NCBI GenBank assembly: GCA_027484725.1
Contig: JAIXSK010000003.1
Location: forward strand, 62,001-126,000
Source: Flavobacterium sp.
Lineage (GTDB): Bacteria; Bacteroidota; Bacteroidia; Flavobacteriales; Flavobacteriaceae
Direction: 5' to 3'
DNA: 64,000 nucleotides
In this document: in pieces, positions 16,658 through 25,454 of the stretch
Layout of the letters: each line of letters begins with the position of its first letter
Numbering within the stretch: position 1 is the first letter of the stretch
Program-made: the position numbers and the translations under genes
The notes under the pieces: generated by a model
Database searches by the model: none
The model's input: only the letters and a program-made list of their open reading frames with translations
Told to the model about the DNA's origin: nothing

Positions 16658-17745
16658 AAATCATCTTGAAAGGATTTGTCATTTTTGGTTTACTTTTTCT
16701 GAGTTCTTGTACGCAAACAGAGCAAGAAGCTTCAACAACTACAGAAAAACCGGTCAGACCTATTCCTCTGAAAAGTCTAATCAAAGCGGCGGATATGTCT
16801 TATTTGCCGCTCATTGAAAGTGAAGGAACGGTTTACAAGCGAAACAATCAGCCCGAAGATGCCTTGTTAACTCTAAAAAAAGCAGGTTGTAACACCATCA
16901 GAATACGTCTATGGAAGAATCCGGCTGATGGGCATTGCGGTTTGGCAGAGGTCAAAGCCTTGTCATTAAGGGCTAAACAGTTAAAAATGAAAATATGGTT
17001 GTCGGTTCATTATTCAGACACTTGGGCCGATCCTGGGGCACAAACCAAACCAACCGAATGGGCCAATTTGAGTTTTGCAGATTTAAAAATAGCCGTAGCC
17101 AATTACACAGCATTGGTAATCAATGAAATTCATCCCGATATTTATCAGGTAGGAAACGAAACCAATGATGGATTTTTGTATCCACAAGGCCAACTATCTA
17201 CCAATGAGTCTCAGTATTTGCAATTGGTTCAAGCGGCAGTTGCGGTAGTTAGAAACATGTCGCCCAATACCAAAATAATGCTGCACTATGCCGGAATTTC
17301 TGGCGCCAATTGGTATTTCTCAAAAGTACAGCAGCTGGATTATGACTATATTGGTCTGTCTTATTATCCTGTTTGGCATGGGCAAGATTTGAATTTACTC
17401 AAAAGCACCATGAACAGTTTAGGTCAGCTTTACCAAAAAAAGGTACTCATTGCAGAAACTGCCTACCCGTTTACTTTGGGTTGGAACGACTGGACAAACA
17501 ACATAGTAGGTTTGAGCAATCAGTTAATTCCTGCTTATGCGGCTAGTGCAGCAGGTCAAAAAAATTATCTAAACGCCGTCAGAGCCTTGGTAGAAACTAC
17601 AACAAGTGGTATAGGCTTTTCTTATTGGGGCACAGAGTGGGTTGCTTTTAGAGGAACCCAATCAACCAACGGTTCTTCTTTTGAGAATCAGGCACTTTGG
17701 GATTTTAATCTCAACGCCTTACCGGCTATGGATGTTTTTAATTGA
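16654..17745 (+). CDS. GH53 arabinogalactan endo-beta-1,4-galactanase, lipoprotein
   Basis: Cleaves internal beta-1,4-galactosidic bonds in pectic galactan. The 363-residue protein has a lipoprotein signal (FLSSC, Cys19) and then the GH53 barrel: NTIRIRLW, VHYSDTWADPGAQTKP, the acid/base glutamate in YQVGNETNDG (E169) and the nucleophile in LIAETAYPF (E268). The lipid anchor puts it at the inner or outer membrane surface. A second GH53 follows directly, non-lipidated, so the pair probably splits surface and periplasmic work. Confidence 0.92.
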   Translation: MKIILKGFVIFGLLFLSSCTQTEQEASTTTEKPVRPIPLKSLIKAADMSYLPLIESEGTVYKRNNQPEDALLTLKKAGCNTIRIRLWKNPADGHCGLAEVKALSLRAKQLKMKIWLSVHYSDTWADPGAQTKPTEWANLSFADLKIAVANYTALVINEIHPDIYQVGNETNDGFLYPQGQLSTNESQYLQLVQAAVAVVRNMSPNTKIMLHYAGISGANWYFSKVQQLDYDYIGLSYYPVWHGQDLNLLKSTMNSLGQLYQKKVLIAETAYPFTLGWNDWTNNIVGLSNQLIPAYAASAAGQKNYLNAVRALVETTTSGIGFSYWGTEWVAFRGTQSTNGSSFENQALWDFNLNALPAMDVFN

Positions 17746-17752
17746 TGTGTAA

Positions 17753-18781
17753 ATGAAAAACAACACCTCATACCATTTTTTCTCAAGACTATTCTTGATT
17801 CTTGTATTTTGTACAGCCAATGCTCAAGAACATGCAGATTTTGCGTTGGGCGCTGATGTCAGTTGGTTGCCACAAATGGAAGCTACCGGATATCAATTTT
17901 ATGATTCAGATGGACAACCCAAAGATTGTTTGCAATTGCTTCAAGATCGGGGAATGAATACAATTCGTTTGCGTGTTTTTGTAGATCCGTCCAACGATAA
18001 AACCAGCGGGCACTGCAACAAAGATGAAACGGTGCGCATGGCACTTAGGGCACAAAAAATGGGAATGCGGGTTATGATTGACTTCCATTACAGTGATTCC
18101 TGGGCAGATCCTGCCAAACAATTTAAACCCGCGGCTTGGAAAAAGCATTCATTTTCTGCACTCTTAAACGATGTTTATAATCACACTTTTGAGGTTTTAA
18201 AAGCACTTCAAAAAGCAGGAGTTACTCCGGAGTGGGTTCAAATAGGCAATGAGATTCCCGGGGGCATGTTGTGGCCTGACGGAAGCACCAATACTTGGAA
18301 ACAACTCTCACAATTACTAAACAAAGGCTACGAAGCGACAAAATCAGTTGACTCAAAAATCAAAGTTATTATTCACGTGGATGAAGGCAATAACAACCAA
18401 AAATTCAGAAATTTTTTTGATCATGCAACAGCCTACAAAGTTAAATATGATGTTATAGGGATGTCTTATTATCCGTATTGGATCAAAAAAGATTACACCC
18501 AAACCATAGACGATTTGGCATATAATTTAAAAGATATGGCTCAAAGGTATCACAAAGAAGTAATGGTGGTTGAAGTAGGTGGTGAAGACGATAAAATTCA
18601 AAACACCTATGAACTTTTGCGTGCGACCATCAAAGCAGTCAAAGCTGTTCCCAATCAAAAGGGATTGGGTGTATTATATTGGGAGCCGCAAGGAGCCAGA
18701 AGTTGGAGCGGATATGGACTGAGCGCTTGGCAAAACGATGGCAAACCTTCTCCGGCCTTAGACGCTTTTAAAAACCAATAG
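17753..18781 (+). CDS. GH53 endo-beta-1,4-galactanase, secreted/periplasmic
   Basis: A 342-residue paralogue of the preceding enzyme with a cleavable-type signal ending in CTANAQ. GH53 motifs: GMNTIRLRVF, FHYSDSWADPAKQFKP, acid/base glutamate in VQIGNEIPGG (E167) and nucleophile in VVEVGGEDD (E274). It begins 7 nt after the previous stop. The sequence differs enough from the first GH53 (for instance GQPKDCLQLL, LGVLYWEPQGARSW) that this is an old duplication or separate acquisition, not a recent copy. Confidence 0.92.
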   Translation: MKNNTSYHFFSRLFLILVFCTANAQEHADFALGADVSWLPQMEATGYQFYDSDGQPKDCLQLLQDRGMNTIRLRVFVDPSNDKTSGHCNKDETVRMALRAQKMGMRVMIDFHYSDSWADPAKQFKPAAWKKHSFSALLNDVYNHTFEVLKALQKAGVTPEWVQIGNEIPGGMLWPDGSTNTWKQLSQLLNKGYEATKSVDSKIKVIIHVDEGNNNQKFRNFFDHATAYKVKYDVIGMSYYPYWIKKDYTQTIDDLAYNLKDMAQRYHKEVMVVEVGGEDDKIQNTYELLRATIKAVKAVPNQKGLGVLYWEPQGARSWSGYGLSAWQNDGKPSPALDAFKNQ

Positions 18782-18785
18782 AATT

Positions 18786-21125
18786 ATGAAAAAGAGCATC
18801 AACTTCAAGCAACTGTTTTTAATTTATTTGTTTTTTCATTTTTTGACTATTCATGCTCAGTCTAGGGTTAAAACTAATTTTGGTTCAGATTGGGAATTTC
18901 AGCAAGAAGGGCAATCTTCCTGGCAAAAAGTAACATTACCTCATACTGCCCATGTAGAGCCTTTGGTGGTTTTGAATCAGTTTCAAGGAGTTTCTTATTA
19001 TCAAAAAAAGTTCAAGGTCAACCCGTCAATTGACCAGAAAGTATTCTTGTATTTTGAAGGAGTAATGTCTGAAACTGAGCTCTGGATCAACAAACAAAAA
19101 GTAACACATCACCAAGGCGGTTATTTGCCGTTTACCGTTGATGCTACTCCGTATTTAAAGACAGATTCTGACAATTTGATTCAGCTCAAAGTCACCAACC
19201 TTGACAATCCAGAGATTCCTCCGGGCAAACCCCTCAAAGACCTTGATTTCAATTATTACGGGGGAATTTACCGAAATGTGTACTTAATCACTACAGCCAA
19301 GGTGTATATCACTGATCCGGTTCAAGCCAACAAAAAAGCCAGCGGCGGAGTATTTGTTTATTTTGATTCGGTTTCTAAAGAACAGGCTCAAGGTATTGTT
19401 CAAGTGCATTTAAAAAATGAGTTTTCAAAAACTCAGAATGTTTATTTAAACTATACGTTAACCTCAAAATCTGGTCGTAAATTCACATTGCAATCCAAGA
19501 AAATTTCAATCCCCTCCAATGAAGATATTCAGGTAACGCAGCATTTAACAATAGCTCAACCGCAATTGTGGTCTGTAAACGAGCCCAATTTATACCAGCT
19601 CAGCATAGAAGTGGTTTTGAAAGATAAAATCATTGATCACTATGCGCACCCCATTGGCATCCGAAAATCTGAAATCAGAGAAAACGGTTATTTTTTGAAT
19701 GATGAAAAAATATTCATCAGCGGAACCAATCGTCATCAAGAATATCCGTATTTGGGTTATGCAATCTCAGATCAGGCGCAATACCGCGATGCTGTTAAAA
19801 TTAAAAATGCGGGTTTTAATTTTGTTCGTTTGTCGCATTACCCGCAGGCAGAAGCTTTTTTAGATGCTTGTGATGAATTGGGTTTGCTGGTCATGAACAG
19901 TATGCCGGGTTGGCAATTTTTTGGTAATGAGGCTTTTGAGCAGAATGCACTTCAAAATTTACGCGATATGGTTCGCCGTGATCGCAATCATCCCAGCATT
20001 GTTTTTTGGGAGAATTCGCTCAATGAAACCCAAATGTCCGAAAGTTTCATGGAGCAAACCAAAACCGTACTTGACCAAGAAATACCTTTTTCAAATAAAA
20101 TCAGTGCCGGTTGGATAGACAGCCCTTATTACGACTTATTTATTCCGGCCAGACAACACGCTCAGGCACCTGATTATTGGTCACAATACAATCAAAAAAA
20201 GCGAAAAATTTTTATTGCTGAGTACGGCGATTGGGAATATTATGCACAAAATGCGGGTTTCAATCAAAAAGATTTTGCACAGCTCAAAGAAGAAGAAAGA
20301 ACCTCGCGTCAACTTCGAGCTTATGGCGAAAAACGTTTGTTGCAACAAGCGTATAATTTTCAAGAAGCGGCCAATTCTAACCGAAAGGGATTCAATACCA
20401 TCGGAGAGGCCAATTGGTTGATGTTTGACTATAACAGAGGATACAGCCCCGATATTGAGAGTTCCGGCGTGAGTGACATTTTTAGAATCCCTAAATTTTC
20501 CTACTATTTTTATCAAAGTCAACGCAGTCCGAAAGTTGTTTTAACGCCACCATTATCTTCTGGCCCTATGGTGTATATTGCCAACCATTGGACAGAGCAT
20601 TCACCGCTTGAGGTTCGGGTGTACAGCAATTGTGATCAAGTTGCCTTATATCTCAATGATGTTTTAGTGGCCAAACAATATCCCACTATTGACACAAACA
20701 GTAACCGGTTGAAGCACCCTCCATTTTTGTTTCAATTAGCAAAATATCAAGCCGGAACTTTGCGCGCCGAAGGTTTTATCAATGGTGAAAAAGTCTCAGA
20801 ACACATCGTAAAATCACCACTCACACCGGCACAAATTGAGTTGACTTATGATACATCGGGTATGGCAATAAGTAAAAATGAACCGGATGTTGTTTTTGTA
20901 TATGCCAAAATTGTCGATCAAAACCAAACCGTAATTCCTGAGGCAACTCAAGAAATCACTTTTTCTCTTGAAGGCGAAAACGCCGCTTTAATAGGACAAA
21001 ATCCTAGGGCAGCCGAAGCCGGAATTGCCACAATTTTACTCAGAACTGATCTGCTGCAAAAGCCATTACAAATCAAAGCCAGTAGTCCGGGCTTGCCCAG
21101 TGTTACCCTTGAAATAAAGCCATGA
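18786..21125 (+). CDS. GH2 family beta-galactosidase, secreted
   Basis: Releases galactose from galactan oligosaccharides. The 779-residue protein has a signal peptide (LIYLFFHFLTIHAQ), an N-terminal jelly-roll domain (VTLPHTAHVEP, VSYYQKKF), an Ig-like middle and a catalytic barrel: GTNRHQEYPY, the acid/base glutamate in NSLNET (E414, within NHPSIVFWENSLNE) and the nucleophile in FIAEYGDWEYY (E479). The C-terminal ~180 residues form Ig-like domains. A GH2 beta-glucuronidase cannot be excluded from motifs alone, but the gal neighbourhood decides. Its stop overlaps the galK start. Confidence 0.88.
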   Translation: MKKSINFKQLFLIYLFFHFLTIHAQSRVKTNFGSDWEFQQEGQSSWQKVTLPHTAHVEPLVVLNQFQGVSYYQKKFKVNPSIDQKVFLYFEGVMSETELWINKQKVTHHQGGYLPFTVDATPYLKTDSDNLIQLKVTNLDNPEIPPGKPLKDLDFNYYGGIYRNVYLITTAKVYITDPVQANKKASGGVFVYFDSVSKEQAQGIVQVHLKNEFSKTQNVYLNYTLTSKSGRKFTLQSKKISIPSNEDIQVTQHLTIAQPQLWSVNEPNLYQLSIEVVLKDKIIDHYAHPIGIRKSEIRENGYFLNDEKIFISGTNRHQEYPYLGYAISDQAQYRDAVKIKNAGFNFVRLSHYPQAEAFLDACDELGLLVMNSMPGWQFFGNEAFEQNALQNLRDMVRRDRNHPSIVFWENSLNETQMSESFMEQTKTVLDQEIPFSNKISAGWIDSPYYDLFIPARQHAQAPDYWSQYNQKKRKIFIAEYGDWEYYAQNAGFNQKDFAQLKEEERTSRQLRAYGEKRLLQQAYNFQEAANSNRKGFNTIGEANWLMFDYNRGYSPDIESSGVSDIFRIPKFSYYFYQSQRSPKVVLTPPLSSGPMVYIANHWTEHSPLEVRVYSNCDQVALYLNDVLVAKQYPTIDTNSNRLKHPPFLFQLAKYQAGTLRAEGFINGEKVSEHIVKSPLTPAQIELTYDTSGMAISKNEPDVVFVYAKIVDQNQTVIPEATQEITFSLEGENAALIGQNPRAAEAGIATILLRTDLLQKPLQIKASSPGLPSVTLEIKP

Positions 21126-22291
21126 AAAAGAAATTAATTCAAATTACAACCAATCATTTCAAAGATTTTTTTCACAAAACGCCTGAATACATTTTTCTCT
21201 CCCCGGGAAGAATCAACATCATTGGCGAACACGTTGATTACAACGATGGATGGGTACTTCCGGCAGCCATCAACAGATATATTTGTTTTGCTTTTTCTAA
21301 AACAGCGCATACAACAGCAACGTTCATTGCGCGTGACTTGAATGAAACGCACACCTTTGATTTAAAAGACGATTTAAAACCCATTGATAAAATGTGGGCC
21401 AATTACCTTTTGGGAATTGTACAACAAATCAAAGAAAAAGGTTTTTTGCTGCAAGGATTTGAGATGGTTTTTAGCAGTACTATACCTATGGGTGCCGGGC
21501 TTTCTTCGTCAGCAGCGCTTGAATGCGGGATGGCTTATGCAATGAATCAAATGTTTGATTTGAATTTGAGTCAACAAGAAATGGCCTTGATGGGGCAAAA
21601 AACAGAACAGACGTTTGTTGGAGTGAATTGTGGCATTATGGACCAATTTGCCTCGGTTTTCGGCAAAAAAAATCAAGTAATACAACTCGATTGCAACACA
21701 CTCGAGCACCTATTTCACCAAGCCGATTTTAAAAAACACACACTTCTTTTGTTAGATAGTTTAGTCAAGCACACGCATCTGACTTCAGGATACAATGTTC
21801 GGCGACAAGAAGTTGAACAAGGGTTGTCTGTGATCAAGGAGCATTTTCCGGAGGTCAAATCATTTCGGAATTGTACTGAGCAAATGATTATAGAGTTAAA
21901 AGAAAAGTTAGGAGCTGTTCTGTATAAACGCTGTTTTTTTGTGGTTCAAGAAATTCAACGAGTCCAAAAAGCGGTTGATGCTTTGAAACAATCAGATTTT
22001 AAAGCATTAGGAGCACTGATGTTTGACACGCACCACGGATTGTCAGAACAGTACCAAGTGAGTTGCGAAGAATTAGATTTTTTAGTCTCGGCTGTTCAAA
22101 AAGACAAAACAGTTTTAGGAGCCAGAATGATGGGCGGCGGTTTTGGGGGCTGCACCATCAATTTAATCAAAAAAGGAACTGAAGACGAGTTGATTGATCG
22201 AATTTCTAAGTTATACTACAATCAATTCGGAATAGAACTAAAAGCCTACAAGGTGAAAATTGCTCAAGGAACGAATCAATATAAAAGCTAG
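21122..22291 (+). CDS. galK: galactokinase
   Basis: Phosphorylates alpha-galactose at C1, the first Leloir step. GHMP-kinase motifs: the galactokinase signature SPGRINIIGEHVDYNDGWVLPAA, the ATP-binding PMGAGLSSSAALE, NCGIMDQFASVFG with the catalytic Asp, and GARMMGGGFGGCTI near the end. At 389 residues it is full length. Its ATG overlaps the previous stop (ATGA) and galT begins at once after its stop. Confidence 0.96.
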   Translation: MKKKLIQITTNHFKDFFHKTPEYIFLSPGRINIIGEHVDYNDGWVLPAAINRYICFAFSKTAHTTATFIARDLNETHTFDLKDDLKPIDKMWANYLLGIVQQIKEKGFLLQGFEMVFSSTIPMGAGLSSSAALECGMAYAMNQMFDLNLSQQEMALMGQKTEQTFVGVNCGIMDQFASVFGKKNQVIQLDCNTLEHLFHQADFKKHTLLLLDSLVKHTHLTSGYNVRRQEVEQGLSVIKEHFPEVKSFRNCTEQMIIELKEKLGAVLYKRCFFVVQEIQRVQKAVDALKQSDFKALGALMFDTHHGLSEQYQVSCEELDFLVSAVQKDKTVLGARMMGGGFGGCTINLIKKGTEDELIDRISKLYYNQFGIELKAYKVKIAQGTNQYKS

Positions 22292-23347
22292 ATGATGAAA
22301 ACATTTCACGTCAATGAACACCCTCACCGGCGCTACAATCCTTTGCTCAATGAATGGATTTTGGTTTCTCCGCACCGTTCTCAAAGACCTTGGCAAGGAC
22401 AAAATGAGGCTTTGCCACAGGAACATCGACCTGAATATGAACCCGATTGTTATTTGTGTGCCGGAAATCAACGAGCCAACGGAGTCAAAAATGAAGAGTA
22501 TACCGACTGTTTTGTATTTGAAAATGACTTTTCTGCCTTGTTGAATGAAGAAGTTATGTTTGAAAACCAAACTAATTTTTTATTTCAACTAAAGCCCGAA
22601 CGCGGTATTAACAAAGTTGTCTGCTTTTCGCCCAAACACAACTTGACACTTGCTGAAATGCCGGTAACCGATATTCAAAAAGTAATACAAACATGGAAGC
22701 AGCAATACATTGAACTCGGCAGCCTTGACTTTATCAACTACGTACAGATTTTTGAGAACAAAGGCAGCGTAATGGGTTGCAGTAATCCACATCCGCACGG
22801 ACAAATTTGGGCACAATCGTCTTTGCCCACCCAAGTTGAGAAAACCCAAAAAAATCTGCGGGCCTATTTTGAGAAAAACAAAACCAGTTTGCTCGAAGAT
22901 TATCTCAAAGAAGAGCTCCGTATAGGCGAACGAATTGTTGCAGAAAATGAATGTTTTGCGGTGCTTGTTCCATTTTGGGCAACTTGGCCATATGAAACCT
23001 TAGTGGTCAGCAAAAGACATTTTGGCAACATCATTGCCATGACTCATCAAGAAACTGTCGCTTTTTCTGAAATCTTAAAAGTCATCACGGTAAAGTATGA
23101 CAATCTTTTTCAAACATCGTTTCCGTATTCATCAGGAATTCATCAAGCGCCTACCCATCGAATTGCGTATCCGGAATGGCATTTTCACATGCATTTTTAT
23201 CCGCCTTTGTTGCGCAGTGCAACCATCAAGAAGTTTATGGTAGGATATGAAATGCTTGGCGAAGCACAAAGAGATATTTCGCCCGAACAAAGCGCTCAGA
23301 TTTTACGAGCATTACCCGATATTCATTACAAAACAAAACACTTATAA
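22292..23347 (+). CDS. galT: galactose-1-phosphate uridylyltransferase
   Basis: Exchanges UMP from UDP-glucose to galactose 1-phosphate. Motifs: HPHRRYNPL and EWILVSPHRSQRPWQG, the zinc-type CYLCAGN segment, the nucleophile histidine in NPHPHGQIWA, and HFHMHFYPPLLRS. 351 residues, normal for the family. It starts on the nucleotide after the galK stop; a second ATG at 22295 is equally possible. No galE is in this operon; UDP-galactose epimerase would have to be elsewhere. Confidence 0.96.
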   Translation: MMKTFHVNEHPHRRYNPLLNEWILVSPHRSQRPWQGQNEALPQEHRPEYEPDCYLCAGNQRANGVKNEEYTDCFVFENDFSALLNEEVMFENQTNFLFQLKPERGINKVVCFSPKHNLTLAEMPVTDIQKVIQTWKQQYIELGSLDFINYVQIFENKGSVMGCSNPHPHGQIWAQSSLPTQVEKTQKNLRAYFEKNKTSLLEDYLKEELRIGERIVAENECFAVLVPFWATWPYETLVVSKRHFGNIIAMTHQETVAFSEILKVITVKYDNLFQTSFPYSSGIHQAPTHRIAYPEWHFHMHFYPPLLRSATIKKFMVGYEMLGEAQRDISPEQSAQILRALPDIHYKTKHL

Positions 23348-23348
23348 T

Positions 23349-25019
23349 ATGCAAGCATTAGCAGCCCAAGACTATATTGTTTTTTCACTCTATTTTGTCA
23401 TTATTGTTGGCTATGCCTTCTGGATTTACCGACGAAAAAAGAAAGCACAAACCACCAGTAACGATTATTTTTTAGCCGAAGGATCGTTGACTTGGTGGGC
23501 CATTGGAGCTTCTTTAATTGCCAGTAACATCAGCGCCGAACAATTTATCGGCATGAGCGGAAGCGGTTTTAAAATGGGGTTGGCCATTGCTACTTATGAA
23601 TGGATGGCGGCAGCAACACTAATCATTGTGGCGGTTTTCTTTATGCCGGTTTATCTTAAAAACAAAATATTTACCATGCCACAGTATCTCAACAAAAGAT
23701 ACAACAGTCAGGTAGCCATGATTATGGCTGTTTTTTGGCTATTGTTGTACGTTTTGGTCAATTTAACATCTATTCTTTATTTAGGAGCTTTGGCCATCAG
23801 CAGTATATCTGGTCTGAACATTACTTTATGCATGGTTTTTCTTGCTTTTTTTGCCGTCATGATCACTTTAGGCGGCATGAAAGTTATTGGATATACTGAT
23901 GTAATTCAGGTGTTCTTTTTAATTTTAGGCGGATTGGTAACTACTTATTTAGCCTTGAATTTGGTGGCAGAAGAGTTTGGTTCTCAGGGCGTTTTCAGCG
24001 GATTTAGTTTGATGATGCATCATGCCAACGATCATTTTCATATGATTTTTAATCAGTCCAATCCCAATTACATTGACTTACCCGGATTATCGGTTTTAAT
24101 TGGCGGAATGCTCATCATCAACTTAAATTACTGGGGCTGTAATCAATACATCACCCAACGAGCTTTGGGTGCTGATTTACAAACTGCTCGAGGCGGTATT
24201 CTTTTTGCGGCTTTCTTAAAATTATTAATGCCTGTTATTGTAGTGTTACCCGGAATAGCCGCTTATGTATTGTATCAAAACGGTCATTTTCAAGCCGAAA
24301 TGCTTCAAGACGGGAGCCTAAATCCTGATCGGGCTTATCCCATTTTACTGAATTTACTTCCCGTAGGCTTAAAAGGCCTCTCGTTTGCCGCTTTAACGGC
24401 TGCTATTGTAGCTTCCTTAGCGGGTAAGGCCAACAGTATTGCCACGATTTTTACTCTGGATATTTACAAAACAAAACTCAACCTAGAGGCCGACGAGCAA
24501 AAATTAGTCAAAATAGGAAAAACCACCATTGTTGTGGCCATGCTGGTGGCTGTACTGATTGCTCCGTTTTTGGGAATTGATAAAAAAGGAGGATTTCAAT
24601 ACATTCAAGAATATACCGGTTTTGTAAGTCCAGGCGTTTTTGCCATGTTTGTTTTGGGCTTCTTTTGGCAAAAAACGACTTCTAATGCAGCATTATTTGC
24701 AACCATTGGTGGATTTTTGCTGTCGATTCTTTTTAAGTTTATGCCCGCTTTTATTGATTTAGACTTTTTGTTTTCTTCCGGATTTTCAGTTCCCAATGCA
24801 GATGGAATCTATGAAATTCCATTTATTGACCGAATGGGCTTTGTCTTTTTGATTTGTGTGGTCGGAATGGTTTTCATCAGTTTATATGAAACCCGAAAAG
24901 GAATTCAAACCAATGGGCTTGAAATTGATAAAACCTTGTTCAAAATGTCTTCTGGTTTTATCGTTGGAATGTTGATTATTCTATCCGTTTTAGCAGCACT
25001 TTATACGGTATTTTGGTAA
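23349..25019 (+). CDS. sodium:solute symporter (SSS family), probable galactose/glucose transporter
   Basis: A 556-residue inner-membrane protein with about 14 hydrophobic segments. SSS signatures include NDYFLAEGSLTWWAIGASLIASNISAEQFIGMSG near the N-terminus and GLSFAALTAAIVASLAGKANSIATIFTLDIYK in the middle, both typical of SGLT-like sugar symporters. I use the ATG at 23349 (MQALAAQDYIVF), just after the galT stop; the frame is open further back inside galT. As last gene of the galactan operon it should import the galactose released outside. It ends directly against the convergent umuD stop with no terminator between. Confidence 0.9.
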   Translation: MQALAAQDYIVFSLYFVIIVGYAFWIYRRKKKAQTTSNDYFLAEGSLTWWAIGASLIASNISAEQFIGMSGSGFKMGLAIATYEWMAAATLIIVAVFFMPVYLKNKIFTMPQYLNKRYNSQVAMIMAVFWLLLYVLVNLTSILYLGALAISSISGLNITLCMVFLAFFAVMITLGGMKVIGYTDVIQVFFLILGGLVTTYLALNLVAEEFGSQGVFSGFSLMMHHANDHFHMIFNQSNPNYIDLPGLSVLIGGMLIINLNYWGCNQYITQRALGADLQTARGGILFAAFLKLLMPVIVVLPGIAAYVLYQNGHFQAEMLQDGSLNPDRAYPILLNLLPVGLKGLSFAALTAAIVASLAGKANSIATIFTLDIYKTKLNLEADEQKLVKIGKTTIVVAMLVAVLIAPFLGIDKKGGFQYIQEYTGFVSPGVFAMFVLGFFWQKTTSNAALFATIGGFLLSILFKFMPAFIDLDFLFSSGFSVPNADGIYEIPFIDRMGFVFLICVVGMVFISLYETRKGIQTNGLEIDKTLFKMSSGFIVGMLIILSVLAALYTVFW

Positions 25020-25454
25020 TCAAGAAATTTTCTTGATCACATAGGTCACTATGCCCCAAATCATCAGTTGCGTTTCATCGGTTACTTGAATGGGCTGGTA
25101 TTTTGCGTTTTCAGGCATGAGCCAAAGCTCGTCTTTTTTGCGTTTGATGCGTTTCACGGTAAATTCCCCGTCAATGAAACATACGGCAATTTTATGGTTT
25201 TGTGGCTCCAAGCTTCTATCTACCACGAGCAAATCTTGATCGTCAATGCCTGCGCCTGTCATAGAATCACCTTGTACACGAATGTAAAACGTAGCCAGCG
25301 GATGTTCAGAAAGCGCCGTGTTGAGGTCAATGCGCGATTCGGTAAAATCAAGTGCCGGCGACGGAAAACCCGCCGAAACACCATGACTCACAAATGGCAA
25401 CGGTTGCGCATCTTTGAGTTCAGGGGTATAAATAATGGTTTTTTTTACAGACAT
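25020..25454 (-). CDS. umuD: UmuD-like SOS mutagenesis protein (S24/LexA-type self-cleaving)
   Basis: The accessory subunit of DNA polymerase V, activated by RecA-stimulated self-cleavage. The 144-residue protein has the cleavage site Ala-Gly in VSAGFPSPA, the catalytic serine in VQGDSMTGAGI and the catalytic lysine in EFTVKRIK. Length is typical. It overlaps the umuC start region by 10 nt and is translated first from the minus-strand end... its start at 25454 lies inside the end of umuC, so umuC is upstream in the transcript. Confidence 0.93.
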   Translation of the reverse strand: MSVKKTIIYTPELKDAQPLPFVSHGVSAGFPSPALDFTESRIDLNTALSEHPLATFYIRVQGDSMTGAGIDDQDLLVVDRSLEPQNHKIAVCFIDGEFTVKRIKRKKDELWLMPENAKYQPIQVTDETQLMIWGIVTYVIKKIS

